This document shows, piece after piece, positions 42,453 to 51,778 of a DNA stretch of 64,000 nt (the first letter of the stretch is position 1; every line of letters starts with the position of its first letter). The notes under the pieces are model-generated. The model did not search any database. It saw nothing but the letters and a program-made list of their open reading frames with translations, and had not been told where the DNA came from. Source of the stretch: Pedobacter sp. MC2016-15 (GTDB taxonomy: Bacteria > Bacteroidota > Bacteroidia > Sphingobacteriales > Sphingobacteriaceae); the NCBI RefSeq assembly GCF_026239695.1, contig NZ_JAPIVS010000007.1, positions 248,001 to 312,000 of the forward strand. The letters are read 5' to 3'. Made by a program: the position numbers and the translations under genes.

Positions 42453-43847
42453 CTATTTTAACGCATTCAGTACCCTGAAAAGTTTAGGGTTGATGCCACT
42501 GCCAGAATAATTGTTGATGTTGATCACGACTACATATTTATTCCCGTTACCGGCAGTGTAATAACCCGCGAATGCTGAGACATCATTGATGGTGCCGCTC
42601 TTGATTTTCATACCATTATTGTCGGGCAGGGATTTGTAGAAATCAGCAAACCAATCTTCCTTTTGCGCCTGGAAGAGGATATTGGCCATGGCCGATGTGG
42701 TAACCCTGTTGGCTGGTGAAAGGCCGCTACCGTCAATGATATTGAGGGCATTCCTGTCCAGACCTTTGCTTGCCCAGTACGCAATTTCTGTACTTGCGCC
42801 ATTCCTTGTGGTAGCTTCTTTACCGGATTTCCAGGCGATTGTTTTGAGCAGGTGTTCGGCGTAGAGGTTTACACTTTTTTTATTCAGCCAGAAAACGATC
42901 TCCGACAGGGAAGGGGAGCTGATGGTGCTTAATTTTTGCGTGCCTGCCGGCACTTGCTGCTGTACCGCTGCAAGCTGCCTTGCAGATGCTGCGGCAGTAC
43001 TTACGATGATGCCCGCCCTTTGCAATGTATCCTGCAAACGGAAGGCGGCGTCATAGGCAGGGTCAGGAAGTGCTACGGAGATGCCGCTTTTGCTGATATC
43101 CCGGGCCCAGCTTCCCCTCAGATAGGCAATGGTAGCCATAGGTGGCAGAAAGGCATAAGCTCTGTCGCCGGTTCCGGCTGCACCCGCGTCCAGCTCATTG
43201 ATAATCGTGAGGTAGGGCATTGCCGGTACTGTTTTCAAAACAGATACTGTATTGTTTGCACGGAGTTTAATATCAAACTGGTTTTCGCGCCAGCTCAGTG
43301 CCGAAGGTCCGGCGCCAAAATAATTGCCTATATCCTGCCAGGTCCAGCCCTCGGGCGTACTTTGTGTTCCCCAGAGGCGGTCATCACCAATGACTTTACC
43401 TTCGATTTTTTTTATGCCTGCTGCTTTGATTGCGGCCACCCACTGGTTTAATACGGCAGCTTCCTTATTCTCATATCTCCAGGAAGCCAGGGTAGGATCT
43501 CCTCCACCAGTAATGATGATATCTCCCTTAAGTGTGCCATCCGCTGTAATGATACCGCTGTAGCTCAAGGTTGTCTGATAGCGGAAGTCTTTACCCAGCA
43601 GAGAGAAGGCGGTGGCCGAGGTGATGGTTTTTAAGGTAGATGCCGTAGCGAGACCTATATTTTCATTCTTCGCATAGATCTGTTTACCCGTATTTGCATC
43701 CAGTACAATGATGGAACTCATGGCATATTTTGCCTGAGGGTCTTCCAGTAAGGTATTAAAAGATTGCGAAAGCCTTTGAGCGGGCCCCTGGGCAAATGTG
43801 ACAATCGAGGAGAGGGTTAAAAGGAATACGAGTGATCTTTTCAACAT
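42453..43847 (-). CDS. dacB: D-alanyl-D-alanine carboxypeptidase/endopeptidase (PBP4 type)
   Basis: PBP4-type enzymes trim and open peptidoglycan cross-links in the periplasm. The 464-residue protein has a signal peptide (to about residue 19, TFAQ), the SxxK motif STLK (70-73), the SxN motif SVN in KKSVNLYAEHLL, and KSG (in GMKIKSGTINDVSAFAGYY) in place of KTG, which is common in this class. The large insert between SxxK and SxN expected of class C PBPs is present. Confidence 0.92.
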   Translation of the reverse strand: MLKRSLVFLLTLSSIVTFAQGPAQRLSQSFNTLLEDPQAKYAMSSIIVLDANTGKQIYAKNENIGLATASTLKTITSATAFSLLGKDFRYQTTLSYSGIITADGTLKGDIIITGGGDPTLASWRYENKEAAVLNQWVAAIKAAGIKKIEGKVIGDDRLWGTQSTPEGWTWQDIGNYFGAGPSALSWRENQFDIKLRANNTVSVLKTVPAMPYLTIINELDAGAAGTGDRAYAFLPPMATIAYLRGSWARDISKSGISVALPDPAYDAAFRLQDTLQRAGIIVSTAAASARQLAAVQQQVPAGTQKLSTISSPSLSEIVFWLNKKSVNLYAEHLLKTIAWKSGKEATTRNGASTEIAYWASKGLDRNALNIIDGSGLSPANRVTTSAMANILFQAQKEDWFADFYKSLPDNNGMKIKSGTINDVSAFAGYYTAGNGNKYVVVININNYSGSGINPKLFRVLNALK

Positions 43848-43861
43848 ATGGATAGGTAATC

Positions 43862-43907
43862 AAAAAAAATGTGGTTTAAATATAGCAAAGCTATACCTAA
43901 ACCACAT
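43862..43907 (-). terminator. Terminator of asd
   Basis: A long hairpin, arms 43869-43886 and 43890-43907 with 16 of 18 paired positions, is followed on the minus strand by eight T. It lies 20 bases past the asd stop. Confidence 0.88.
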
Positions 43908-43926
43908 CGGTATCAAAATGATCTTT

Positions 43927-44919
43927 TTAGATCAGTTCTTTTTGCAATAAGAATTCTGCGATCTGTACCGCATTTGTTGCTGCACCTTTACGCAGGTTAT
44001 CCGCAACGATCCACATGTTTAATGTATTTGGCATAGACTCATCTCTTCTGATACGTCCGACAAACACTTCATCTTTTTCATGTGCATCTTTTGGCATTGG
44101 GTACTTCAGGTTATCAATGTCGTCTTCCAGGATAATTCCAGGAGTTTTTGCCATTAAGTCTTTTACATCAGCCACATCAAAATCATTTTCAAACTCGATG
44201 TTTACTGACTCTGAGTGACCGCCCATTACCGGGATACGTACTGTAGTAGCTGTTACACGAATGCTCTCGTCGCCCATAATCTTACGGGTTTCCTTGATCA
44301 TTTTCATCTCTTCTTTAGTGTATCCATTAGCTTCGAAAACATCGATCTGCGGGATTACGTTAAGGTCGATCTGATATGGGTAGGCCATAGCACCGTCAGT
44401 AATACCCTGACGTTCATTCATCATTTGCTCTACTGCTTTTACACCAGTACCGGTAACAGACTGGTAAGTAGAAACAACTACACGTTTGATTCTGTATTTA
44501 TCATGTAATGGTTTTAAGGCCACTACCATTTGAATAGTTGAACAGTTTGGATTGGCAATGATCTTATCATCGATTGATAATTCATAGGCATTTACTTCAG
44601 GTACGATCAGTTTCTTCGATGGATCCATACGCCATGCGGATGAATTGTCGATTACTGTTGTACCAGCTTCTGCAAAAAGTGGAGCATACTTCAATGAAGT
44701 GCTGCCTCCGGCAGAAAATAAAGCAACATCCGGTTTCATGGCAATTGCAGTTTCCATGTTAACAACCTTGAACGGCTTACCCTTAAAAGTGATTTCTTTA
44801 CCTACACTTTTTTCTGATGCAACCGGGATTAATTCGGTCAGAGGGAAATTACGTTCTTCCAGTACTTTTAACATTACAGTGCCTACTAAACCTGTGGCAC
44901 CTACAACTGCGATTTTCAT
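43927..44919 (-). CDS. asd: Aspartate-semialdehyde dehydrogenase
   Basis: Asd reduces aspartyl phosphate to the semialdehyde, feeding lysine/diaminopimelate, threonine and methionine synthesis. The 330-residue protein has the NADP site VGATGLVGTVML, VIDNSSAWRMD, VPEVNAYEL, catalytic Cys126 in IANPNCSTIQMV, and the substrate-binding VPVMGGHSESVNIEF-type segment as RIPVMGGHSESV. It is flanked by terminators on both sides, so it is transcribed alone. Confidence 0.95.
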   Translation of the reverse strand: MKIAVVGATGLVGTVMLKVLEERNFPLTELIPVASEKSVGKEITFKGKPFKVVNMETAIAMKPDVALFSAGGSTSLKYAPLFAEAGTTVIDNSSAWRMDPSKKLIVPEVNAYELSIDDKIIANPNCSTIQMVVALKPLHDKYRIKRVVVSTYQSVTGTGVKAVEQMMNERQGITDGAMAYPYQIDLNVIPQIDVFEANGYTKEEMKMIKETRKIMGDESIRVTATTVRIPVMGGHSESVNIEFENDFDVADVKDLMAKTPGIILEDDIDNLKYPMPKDAHEKDEVFVGRIRRDESMPNTLNMWIVADNLRKGAATNAVQIAEFLLQKELI

Positions 44920-44950
44920 GTTTTTATTTATTTGATTTTAAGTGGTTATG

Positions 44951-44982
44951 AAAATGTCACCAACTTTTGGGTTGATGACATC
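44951..44982 (-). terminator. Likely terminator of the 45.0-55.3 kb operon
   Basis: Arms ATGTCACCAAC (44954-44964) and GTTGATGACAT (44971-44981), one mismatch, are followed by TTTTC on the minus strand. It lies just past the last gene of the sugar-oxidation block. Confidence 0.62.
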
Positions 44983-45039
44983 TACATTCAAATATGGGAA
45001 AAACTTTCTTCATATTCAGCATCTAGTTGATACTGTATT

Positions 45040-45909
45040 TTATAAAACGTTTTTCTTTACATAATCAGCACTTTGTTTGATGCTTTTATAAGGGTCCATA
45101 GAGAAGTTTTCCTGCTCTACAATCAGGTGTTGTAAACCTGCCAGTTTTGCACTTTTGTAAAGCGTTTTGAAATCGATTGTTCCTGTTCCCACTTCAGTGT
45201 TGATCGTGTTATCAACTTTGTCCATGTCTTTCACATGCCACATTGGGAAACGTCCAGGGTTTGCAGTAAATAGTTTTACCGGATCATTGCCAGATCTTAC
45301 TACCCAGTACAAGTCCATTTCAAATTGCACCAGGTTTGGATCAGTACCTTTTAACAGCAGGTCATAACCTGTAGTTTCACCAATCTTAACGAATTCAAAG
45401 TTATGGTTATGGTAAGCAAGTTTAAGTCCGGCGGCTTTGCAAAGTACAGCAGCCTCATTTAATTTATCTGCAACGGCTTTCCAGTCGCTCTCAGTTTTTC
45501 TCAGTCCGTCACCCAGGTAAGGAACAGTGATGTAAGTACTGCCGATGGTATTTGCTGCAGCGATATAACTCTTCAGTTCTTCCTGGTTTCCGTCAGCGAT
45601 GAACTTATCCATTCCATAATGCCCGCTTGGTGCTGTAAGCCCGTTTTCAGTAAGCAAAGCTTTGAAAGCTTTAGGGTCTAATCCCCAGTAGCCATCTTTT
45701 GCAGAATAACCGTAGGTTTCTACTTCTTTATAACCTGCTTTTGCTACGTTAGCGATGGTTGCTTTTACATCTTTAGGTAATTCAGCCCTTAAAGAATATA
45801 ATTGCAGACCCACTGTTTTAGCCGGAGCGGCGAAAGCACATGATGGTGCGATGGCTACGCCTGCTGCGGCGATACCAGCCATTTTTAGGAAATCTCTTCT
45901 CGTATTCAT
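45040..45909 (-). CDS. Exported TIM-barrel sugar isomerase/epimerase-like protein
   Basis: A 289-residue AP-endonuclease-2-like TIM barrel of the sugar phosphate isomerase/epimerase family. It has a twin-arginine export signal (NTRRDFLKMAGIAAAGVAIA) and a possible lipobox (APSCAF). Family features include VGLQLYSLR, YKEVETYGY, LAYHNHNFEF, FEMDLYWVVRSG, MWHVKDMD and the terminal HLIVEQENFS, with the usual His/Glu/Asp metal ligands. Bacterial relatives in 3-keto-glycoside clusters act as lyases or isomerases on 3-keto sugars. It is the last gene of the block, 12 bases after the next TIM barrel. Confidence 0.83.
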   Translation of the reverse strand: MNTRRDFLKMAGIAAAGVAIAPSCAFAAPAKTVGLQLYSLRAELPKDVKATIANVAKAGYKEVETYGYSAKDGYWGLDPKAFKALLTENGLTAPSGHYGMDKFIADGNQEELKSYIAAANTIGSTYITVPYLGDGLRKTESDWKAVADKLNEAAVLCKAAGLKLAYHNHNFEFVKIGETTGYDLLLKGTDPNLVQFEMDLYWVVRSGNDPVKLFTANPGRFPMWHVKDMDKVDNTINTEVGTGTIDFKTLYKSAKLAGLQHLIVEQENFSMDPYKSIKQSADYVKKNVL

Positions 45910-45921
45910 AGTTAATTTAGT

Positions 45922-46812
45922 TTATTGGTCACAAATTGTAATTGCCTTTCTCAGGGATGCCAGGGCGTCTTTCTGTTTAGGAATAAACTCCTGGGCGATA
46001 TACCCTTTGAAGCCTGTTGCCAGGATGGCTTTAATAATCGCAGGATAGTACAATTCCTGTGTTTCATCAATTTCATTCCTTCCCGGTACTCCTCCGGTAT
46101 GGTAATGAGCAATGTATGGATGATAGGTCTGGATGGTTCTGATCACATCACCTTCATCCAGCTGCATATGATAGATATCATACAGCAATTTGAAGTTCTC
46201 AGAACCTAATCTTTTAGCCAGTTCGGCACCCCAGGCAGTATGATCACACTGATAATCCTTGTGATTAACTTTGCTGTTCAGCAGTTCCATTACCAGAACC
46301 ACACCGTGTTTCTCTGCCAGTGGCATCAATTGTTTCAGGCCTTCAACGCAGTTTTTTAAACCCGTTTCATCATCTTTTCCACGGCGGTTACCGCTAAAGC
46401 AGATGAGGTTTTTATAGCCTGCAGCAGCAACCAGAGGAATCATTTTTGTATAGTTGTCAATCAGCTTTGGATGAAAGGCAGGGTCATTGAAGCCATCAAC
46501 CAGATTGATCTCCGCGCCATTACACATCGAAGAATACAAACCGTATTTTTTCAATGTCGGCCATTCGGAAGGTCCTACAAGGTCTATAGCTTTTAAGCCC
46601 ATTTCCTTGCCTGCGGCACAAAGGGCATCCAGTTCAATTTTATCGTAACACCAGCGGCATGCCGAATGGTTGACGTTGCCTTTTAACTTTGGTGGAGCGG
46701 TAGTTGTTTCTTTTTCCATAGCAAGTGCCGGCACAGCCACTGAAGCACCCAGTACTGCGGTGCCAGTGATCATCGTTTTTAACATTTTTCTGCGGCTTTG
46801 TTCAGTTCCCAT
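45922..46812 (-). CDS. Exported hydroxypyruvate-isomerase-like TIM-barrel protein
   Basis: This 296-residue protein starts with a Tat-like leader (EQSRRKMLKTMITGTAVLG). It continues with a TIM barrel of the Hyi/sugar isomerase type: LCAAGKEMGLKAIDLVG, NLICFSGNRRG, VVLVMELLNSKVNH, LLYDIYHMQLDEGD, IAHYHTGGVPGRNEID and GYIAQEFIP. The metal ligands Glu/Asp/His/Glu are conserved. True hydroxypyruvate isomerases are cytosolic, so the leader points to a different, extracytoplasmic substrate. It lies 2 bases after the MFS gene. Confidence 0.83.
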   Translation of the reverse strand: MGTEQSRRKMLKTMITGTAVLGASVAVPALAMEKETTTAPPKLKGNVNHSACRWCYDKIELDALCAAGKEMGLKAIDLVGPSEWPTLKKYGLYSSMCNGAEINLVDGFNDPAFHPKLIDNYTKMIPLVAAAGYKNLICFSGNRRGKDDETGLKNCVEGLKQLMPLAEKHGVVLVMELLNSKVNHKDYQCDHTAWGAELAKRLGSENFKLLYDIYHMQLDEGDVIRTIQTYHPYIAHYHTGGVPGRNEIDETQELYYPAIIKAILATGFKGYIAQEFIPKQKDALASLRKAITICDQ

Positions 46813-46814
46813 GA

Positions 46815-48062
46815 TTAAGCGTGGTTAAGTTGAGACTCCGGTGCAGTTTTTTTGTCAGTGAAGAATACTGAGAACAGCAGGAACACGACCAGTGCGATTC
46901 CCGCAGGGATGATCCACACCATTTTCCAGTCTACAGATCCGTCTGCCAGTTTATAACTGTCAGTAATCATACCTGCAACTTCAAATCCAATCAGCATTCC
47001 AACACCATAGGTAGCCAGGGTGATTAAACCCTGTGCAGCACTTTTGTATTTATCACCAGCTCTTGAGTTGGTATAGATCTGTCCTGATACAAAGAAGAAA
47101 TCGTAACAAACACCATGCAGCGCGATACCGATGATCAGCATGAAACTCAGTTCGCCGGCATTTCCGTAGGCAAATAGCGCATAACGGATAGCCCAGGCGA
47201 TCATACCCACCAATATCGTGACCTTGAATCCGAAACGTTTAAAGAACACCGGGATCATCAGCAGAAAGAGTGCCTCAGACACCTGTCCGATGGCCATCTT
47301 GCCCGTAGGACCGGCTACACCAATGCTCGAAAGGAAAGGGTGAGCATTCTGGTAGTAGAATGCCAGAGGGATACAGATCAAAATTGCAGATACAAAGAAA
47401 ACCGCAAAGTTTTTATCCTTTAGCAAGCTCAATGCGTCCAGGCCGAGGATGTCAGAAATTTTAACCTTCTCGTCTTTTGATACTTTTGGCGGTGTTTTTG
47501 GAAGCGCAAAGCTGAATAATCCCAAAATTGCTGAAGCAACACCTGCCATGGCAAAAGTATTTTTCAGTAAACCTGAGCTTAATCCTTCAACAGAATCCCA
47601 CAGGAACACATAGCTGATGAACAATCCTGCTACGATCCAGCCTATGGTACCCCAGAACCTGATGTTTGCAAACTCCTTCTCCGCATCCTGCATCTGATTA
47701 AATGCTACAGAGTTTACCAGTGCAAGGGTAGGCATGAAGAGGATCATGTAACCCAGTACATAGGGATAAAAGGCATCCACGTTGGTAGAAGTGTACATCT
47801 GATACATCAGAATTGCTCCCACAATGTGTAATACGCCCAGAATTCTCTCCGCGTTAAAGAACCTGTCGGCCACCAGGCCGATGATAAAAGGAGCTATGAT
47901 GGCCCCCCAGGACTGGGTAGAGAATACAGCTGCTGTTTGTGAACCTGTAGCAGACAGGTTTTTTTCTAAAAATGTACCCAGGGTAACGAACCATGAGCCC
48001 CAGATAAAAAACTCCAGGAACATCATCAACGATAACTTGACGCGGGTATTTACATTCATCAT
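46815..48062 (-). CDS. MFS permease of the nucleoside:H+ symporter (NupG) type
   Basis: A 415-residue protein with about 12 hydrophobic helices and the NupG/XapB-family signature: MFLEFFIWGSWFVTLGTFL at the N-terminus, AIIAPFIIGLVADRFF, FANIRFWGTIGWIVAG and GVCYDFFFVSGQIYT. Family members in Bacteroidota sugar-oxidation clusters are far from nucleoside genes, so here it probably imports a keto-sugar or monosaccharide through the inner membrane. This is inferred from context. Confidence 0.8.
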   Translation of the reverse strand: MMNVNTRVKLSLMMFLEFFIWGSWFVTLGTFLEKNLSATGSQTAAVFSTQSWGAIIAPFIIGLVADRFFNAERILGVLHIVGAILMYQMYTSTNVDAFYPYVLGYMILFMPTLALVNSVAFNQMQDAEKEFANIRFWGTIGWIVAGLFISYVFLWDSVEGLSSGLLKNTFAMAGVASAILGLFSFALPKTPPKVSKDEKVKISDILGLDALSLLKDKNFAVFFVSAILICIPLAFYYQNAHPFLSSIGVAGPTGKMAIGQVSEALFLLMIPVFFKRFGFKVTILVGMIAWAIRYALFAYGNAGELSFMLIIGIALHGVCYDFFFVSGQIYTNSRAGDKYKSAAQGLITLATYGVGMLIGFEVAGMITDSYKLADGSVDWKMVWIIPAGIALVVFLLFSVFFTDKKTAPESQLNHA

Positions 48063-48077
48063 ATTTGGTTAAAGGGT

Positions 48078-48773
48078 TTAAAGTTCTTTGATCAGGATAT
48101 TGCGGTACCATACTTCGTTGCCATGGTCCTGCAGGGAAATTTTTCCTGACGTGAATGTACCAAAGTCTGGCCATGTTGCAAATTTACTGCCTGCAATCAG
48201 CGCTTTCCAGTTGTCGTCGAACTGTGTAGTCGTTACCACTGTCACACCGTTTAACTTGATTTCCAGTGTGCCTTTGTTGCTGATGATCTCCGCAGTATTC
48301 CATTCGCCAACAGGCTTTACCGGCTCAGAACTGCTTTTTACCAGATCATACAGATCACCCGCACGGTGTTTGTTGATTTTTCCGTCCGGATGTCCGTCGT
48401 TGTCAATAACCTGTACTTCAGGTCCCGTAGAGTAAGTCTGATGATATTTCGCAGCATCTTCCTTGATATGGAATAAAATTCCGCTGTTTGCACCCGGAGC
48501 AACTTTCCAGTCAACCTTCAGGTGGAAGTTTCCATATTCCTTGTTGGTTACCAGGTCACCTGCATCTTCTTTTTTTCCGGTTGGCACCAGGTGTAAAGCA
48601 CCACCTTCAACCTTCCATGCCTGTCCGGCCAGGTTTCTGCCATAAGTATGCCATCCCGTAGTAGTTTTACCATCAAAAAGGGAAACGAATCCCTTTTCTT
48701 TTTTCTGTGCATTACTGTTGCTGCTGATCATTACTGTAAGCAGCAATGCTGCAGATATCTTATATAGGTTCAT
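48078..48773 (-). CDS. Secreted DUF1080 protein (3-keto-disaccharide hydrolase family)
   Basis: DUF1080 proteins have a concanavalin-like beta-sandwich and have been linked to cleavage of 3-keto-glycosides. The 231-residue protein has a signal peptide (to SNAQ, about residue 22), FVSLFDGKTTTGWHTYG, LVTNKEYGNFHLKVDWKV, NSGILFHI, the EVQVIDNDGHPDG loop and GEWNTAEII...GTLEIKLNGV. All are family hallmarks. It sits between the permease and a Gfo/Idh/MocA gene in the block. Confidence 0.88.
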   Translation of the reverse strand: MNLYKISAALLLTVMISSNSNAQKKEKGFVSLFDGKTTTGWHTYGRNLAGQAWKVEGGALHLVPTGKKEDAGDLVTNKEYGNFHLKVDWKVAPGANSGILFHIKEDAAKYHQTYSTGPEVQVIDNDGHPDGKINKHRAGDLYDLVKSSSEPVKPVGEWNTAEIISNKGTLEIKLNGVTVVTTTQFDDNWKALIAGSKFATWPDFGTFTSGKISLQDHGNEVWYRNILIKEL

Positions 48774-48785
48774 AGTTTTTCTTGT

Positions 48786-50243
48786 TTACATGCCGAGAGT
48801 CCATCCTTTGCGGTACTCTCTTTTTACATACTGGTTAACATCATCGAAGTTGGTCACTTTCATATTGTCATTATCCCATAACAGCTGAATATTTCTGCCC
48901 GGATAAGAAATTTTGCCATCGGCAGATGTTCTCTGTACATCATTACCACGGATTGCCAGGTTAGCCATCAGCAGCGCCTCAGTCAGCGGTCCGGCAATTT
49001 CGAAAGGAGAACTCACTTCTTTTTTGCCGTACCCTGCGATACAAGCTTCTACCCATTGCGCATAGTGACCATTGGCTCCGCCGGGAACACGTGCAAATTT
49101 CTCTGGAACTTTGATATCCTTGTTGCGGCTCAAAGGCAGCAGGCGAGGGTTGGCACTGTAAGTACTGCTCATCATTTTACCTTTGGTACCGATAAACAGG
49201 GTACCATTACCACCATCACCAAAAACCTCGTTTGCTTCCAGTTCTTCAGGACGTGTAGGCTGAATACCACCATCCATCCAGTGTAATGTTACTTCGCCCT
49301 GTGTTTTTGCAGTTTTAGGGAAAGTCAGCGTAACATGGCTCGACGGAGGACAGCTTTCAGGGAAATATCCGCGTTTAAATTCATCAACATATACAGAACC
49401 TACACTGGCCTGTACGTTGGTAGCATATTTTAATCCAAGCACACTAAACGGAGCTTCGATCAGGTGACAACCCATATCTCCGAGGGCACCGGTTCCGTAG
49501 TCCCACCAGCCTCTCCAGTTGAAAGGAACCAGCTTATCTACAAACTCTTTATACGGCGCATTATTCAGCCACAGATCCCAGTCGAGTGTTGCCGGAATTT
49601 CAGCTTTGTTGGCCGACCATGGAATACCCTGAGGCCATACCGGACGGTCTGTCCATGCATATACAGTATGTACATCGCCAATTAGTCCGGCATCATACCA
49701 TTCCTTCATCTGGCGCGGTCCATCATTGGATGCACCCTGGTTTCCCATTTGGGTAACCACTTTATATTTCTTTGCTGCCTCGGTTAATTTCCGGGCTTCG
49801 TAAATGTCATGAGTAAGCGGTTTTTGTACGTATACGTGTTTGCCCAGCTGCATTGCCGCCACCGTTATCATCGCATGACTATGGTCTGGCGTAGAGATAC
49901 TAACCGCATCAAAATTTTTATGTTCTTTATCGAGCATTTCCCGCCAGTCCTTATGGAACTTAGCTTTCGGGAAACTTTTTACCGTTGCGGCAGCCCTTTT
50001 GGTGTCTACATCACAAAGAAATCCAATATCTGCCTTACCGCTTTTATGAAAAGCAGTAATATCACCAGCACCTTTTCCACCTACACCTACTCCCGCTATC
50101 ACCAAGCGATCGCTTGGAGCTGTAAAACCTTTCCCGCCCAATACGTGACGAGGGAAAATCATAAATGATGCACCTGCAATTGCAGTATTTTTCAAAAATG
50201 CGCGTCTTCCGGCCGCATTTACTTCCTTATTTGTTTTCTCCAT
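48786..50243 (-). CDS. Tat-exported Gfo/Idh/MocA oxidoreductase
   Basis: A 485-residue protein with a twin-arginine signal (AAGRRAFLKNTAIAGASFMIFP), Rossmann site VIAGVGVGGKGAG, and the EKP motif in the form VQKPLTHD. The C-terminal domain starts near WWDYGTGALGDMGCHL. This long subfamily is often found beside DUF1080 proteins and TIM barrels and is thought to oxidise or reduce C3 of glycosides using tightly bound NAD(P). The substrate is not determined. Confidence 0.86.
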   Translation of the reverse strand: MEKTNKEVNAAGRRAFLKNTAIAGASFMIFPRHVLGGKGFTAPSDRLVIAGVGVGGKGAGDITAFHKSGKADIGFLCDVDTKRAAATVKSFPKAKFHKDWREMLDKEHKNFDAVSISTPDHSHAMITVAAMQLGKHVYVQKPLTHDIYEARKLTEAAKKYKVVTQMGNQGASNDGPRQMKEWYDAGLIGDVHTVYAWTDRPVWPQGIPWSANKAEIPATLDWDLWLNNAPYKEFVDKLVPFNWRGWWDYGTGALGDMGCHLIEAPFSVLGLKYATNVQASVGSVYVDEFKRGYFPESCPPSSHVTLTFPKTAKTQGEVTLHWMDGGIQPTRPEELEANEVFGDGGNGTLFIGTKGKMMSSTYSANPRLLPLSRNKDIKVPEKFARVPGGANGHYAQWVEACIAGYGKKEVSSPFEIAGPLTEALLMANLAIRGNDVQRTSADGKISYPGRNIQLLWDNDNMKVTNFDDVNQYVKREYRKGWTLGM

Positions 50244-50288
50244 TAGATAAAAATATTTGGTTAGACAGAGATGTCTGATTTTTGATTT

Positions 50289-50702
50289 TTACTTTTTGAG
50301 TGACAATATCCAGGTCACCATTAATTTAGCATCGTCCTTGCTCAGGTTCGGATGCGGCGTCATTGGCAGGTCTCCCCATGTACCTTTGCTTCCGGCAATG
50401 ACTACATCTGCCAGATGGCTGATATTTTCATCATTCGAAGGGTATTTCGCTGCGATATCTACATATGCAGGGCCAATTACTTTCTGATCTTTGTTGTGAC
50501 ATCCCACACAGTCCTGCATGGCGATCAATTTTTCTCCGGGAAGTTTCTCTCCGCTTGCTTCTGCAGCCGGAGTAGTGGTGCTGCTTTCTGTAGTTGTCGT
50601 AGTTGATTTCGTCTTGATCGTCTCCTCAGTCTTCTCGCCACCTCCGCATGATGCTAAGGTTAAGCCCAGGCAGCCCAGGATAAGTAATGTTGTGTGTTTC
50701 AT
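50289..50702 (-). CDS. Cytochrome c lipoprotein
   Basis: A 137-residue class I cytochrome c. The lipobox LASC makes Cys19 the likely lipid anchor, then comes a Thr/Ser-rich linker (30-50), the haem site CVGCH (65-69) and the axial Met114 in DLPMTPHP. It is membrane-tethered in the periplasm. In this block it is the natural electron acceptor for the GMC dehydrogenase and its small subunit. Confidence 0.92.
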   Translation of the reverse strand: MKHTTLLILGCLGLTLASCGGGEKTEETIKTKSTTTTTESSTTTPAAEASGEKLPGEKLIAMQDCVGCHNKDQKVIGPAYVDIAAKYPSNDENISHLADVVIAGSKGTWGDLPMTPHPNLSKDDAKLMVTWILSLKK

Positions 50703-50721
50703 TCTTTTTGTGTGCTAATTA

Positions 50722-51774
50722 TTATATACCTAAAATTTGTCGGTTGAAAGCCTCATCAGCGCCAGTAGCGGCGAAGTCGTCAAAGGCCCTCTCTGTAACC
50801 GGGATAATATGTTTTTTAATAAACTCAACGCCTTCACGTGCACCAGTTTCGGAATCCTTGATGCAGCATTCCCATTCCATCACGGCCCAGCCTTTGAAGT
50901 CATACTGGGCAAGTTTACTAAATATAGTTTTAAAATCAACCTGTCCATCGCCCGGCGAGCGGTAGCGGCCGGCACGGTTTGCCCAGCTCTGGTATCCGCC
51001 AAATGTTCCCTGTCTGCCGGTAGCATTAAACTCTGCATCTTTTACATGGAAAGCCTTAATGCGTTCATGGTAAAAGTCAATATACTGGATGTAATCCAGC
51101 TGTTGTAATACAAAGTGTGAAGGATCATACAATAAGCATGCCCTTGGGTGATTATTTACTTTTTCAAGGAACATTTCATAGGTAATACCATCAAAAAGGT
51201 CCTCTCCCGGGTGGATTTCATAACAAACGTCCACACCACATTCATCAAATTCATTGAGGATAGGCAACCAGCGGCGTGCCAGTTCCTTAAATCCGTCGTC
51301 TACCAAACCTTCAGGGCGTTGCGGCCATGGATGGAACATATGCCATAACAGCGACCCGCTGAAGGTAGCATGTGCGTTTAAGCCCAGGTTTTGGGAAGCT
51401 TTTGCGGCATACTTAAGTTGCTGCACTGCCCATTCTGTACGTGCTGAAGGGTTATTTCTGAGGTTTGCCGGAGCAAAGCCGTCAAATGCTTTATCAAATG
51501 CCGGGTTTACTGCTACCAGCTGACCCTGAATATGCGTAGATAGTTCAGTGATTTCCAGTCCGTAACCTTCGATCTGACCTCTGAGGTCGTCTGCATAGGT
51601 TTTACTTTCTGCAGCTTTCTGCAAATCGATAAACCTGTCATCTAACGTAGGCATCTGAATACCTTTAAAACCCAGGTCTGCCGCCCATTTACAGATGCCT
51701 TCGAGTGAATTGAAAGGTTCTTCTTCTCTGATAAACTGCGCTAAAAATACTGCTGGTCCTTTAAGTGTTGTCAT
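50722..51774 (-). CDS. TIM-barrel sugar isomerase/epimerase-like protein, cytosolic
   Basis: The third TIM-barrel protein of the block, 350 residues and without a signal peptide. Features: FLAQFIREEEPFNSLEG, LGFKGIQMPTLDDRF, CGVDVCYEIHPGEDLFDG, LLYDPSHFVLQQLDYIQYI, AFHVKDAEFN and GWAVMEWECCIKD, with conserved Glu/Asp/His ligands. It is adjacent to the cytosolic Gfo/Idh/MocA gene (4-base gap), and the two probably act in sequence on an imported keto-sugar. Confidence 0.85.
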   Translation of the reverse strand: MTTLKGPAVFLAQFIREEEPFNSLEGICKWAADLGFKGIQMPTLDDRFIDLQKAAESKTYADDLRGQIEGYGLEITELSTHIQGQLVAVNPAFDKAFDGFAPANLRNNPSARTEWAVQQLKYAAKASQNLGLNAHATFSGSLLWHMFHPWPQRPEGLVDDGFKELARRWLPILNEFDECGVDVCYEIHPGEDLFDGITYEMFLEKVNNHPRACLLYDPSHFVLQQLDYIQYIDFYHERIKAFHVKDAEFNATGRQGTFGGYQSWANRAGRYRSPGDGQVDFKTIFSKLAQYDFKGWAVMEWECCIKDSETGAREGVEFIKKHIIPVTERAFDDFAATGADEAFNRQILGI

Positions 51775-51778
51775 CTTT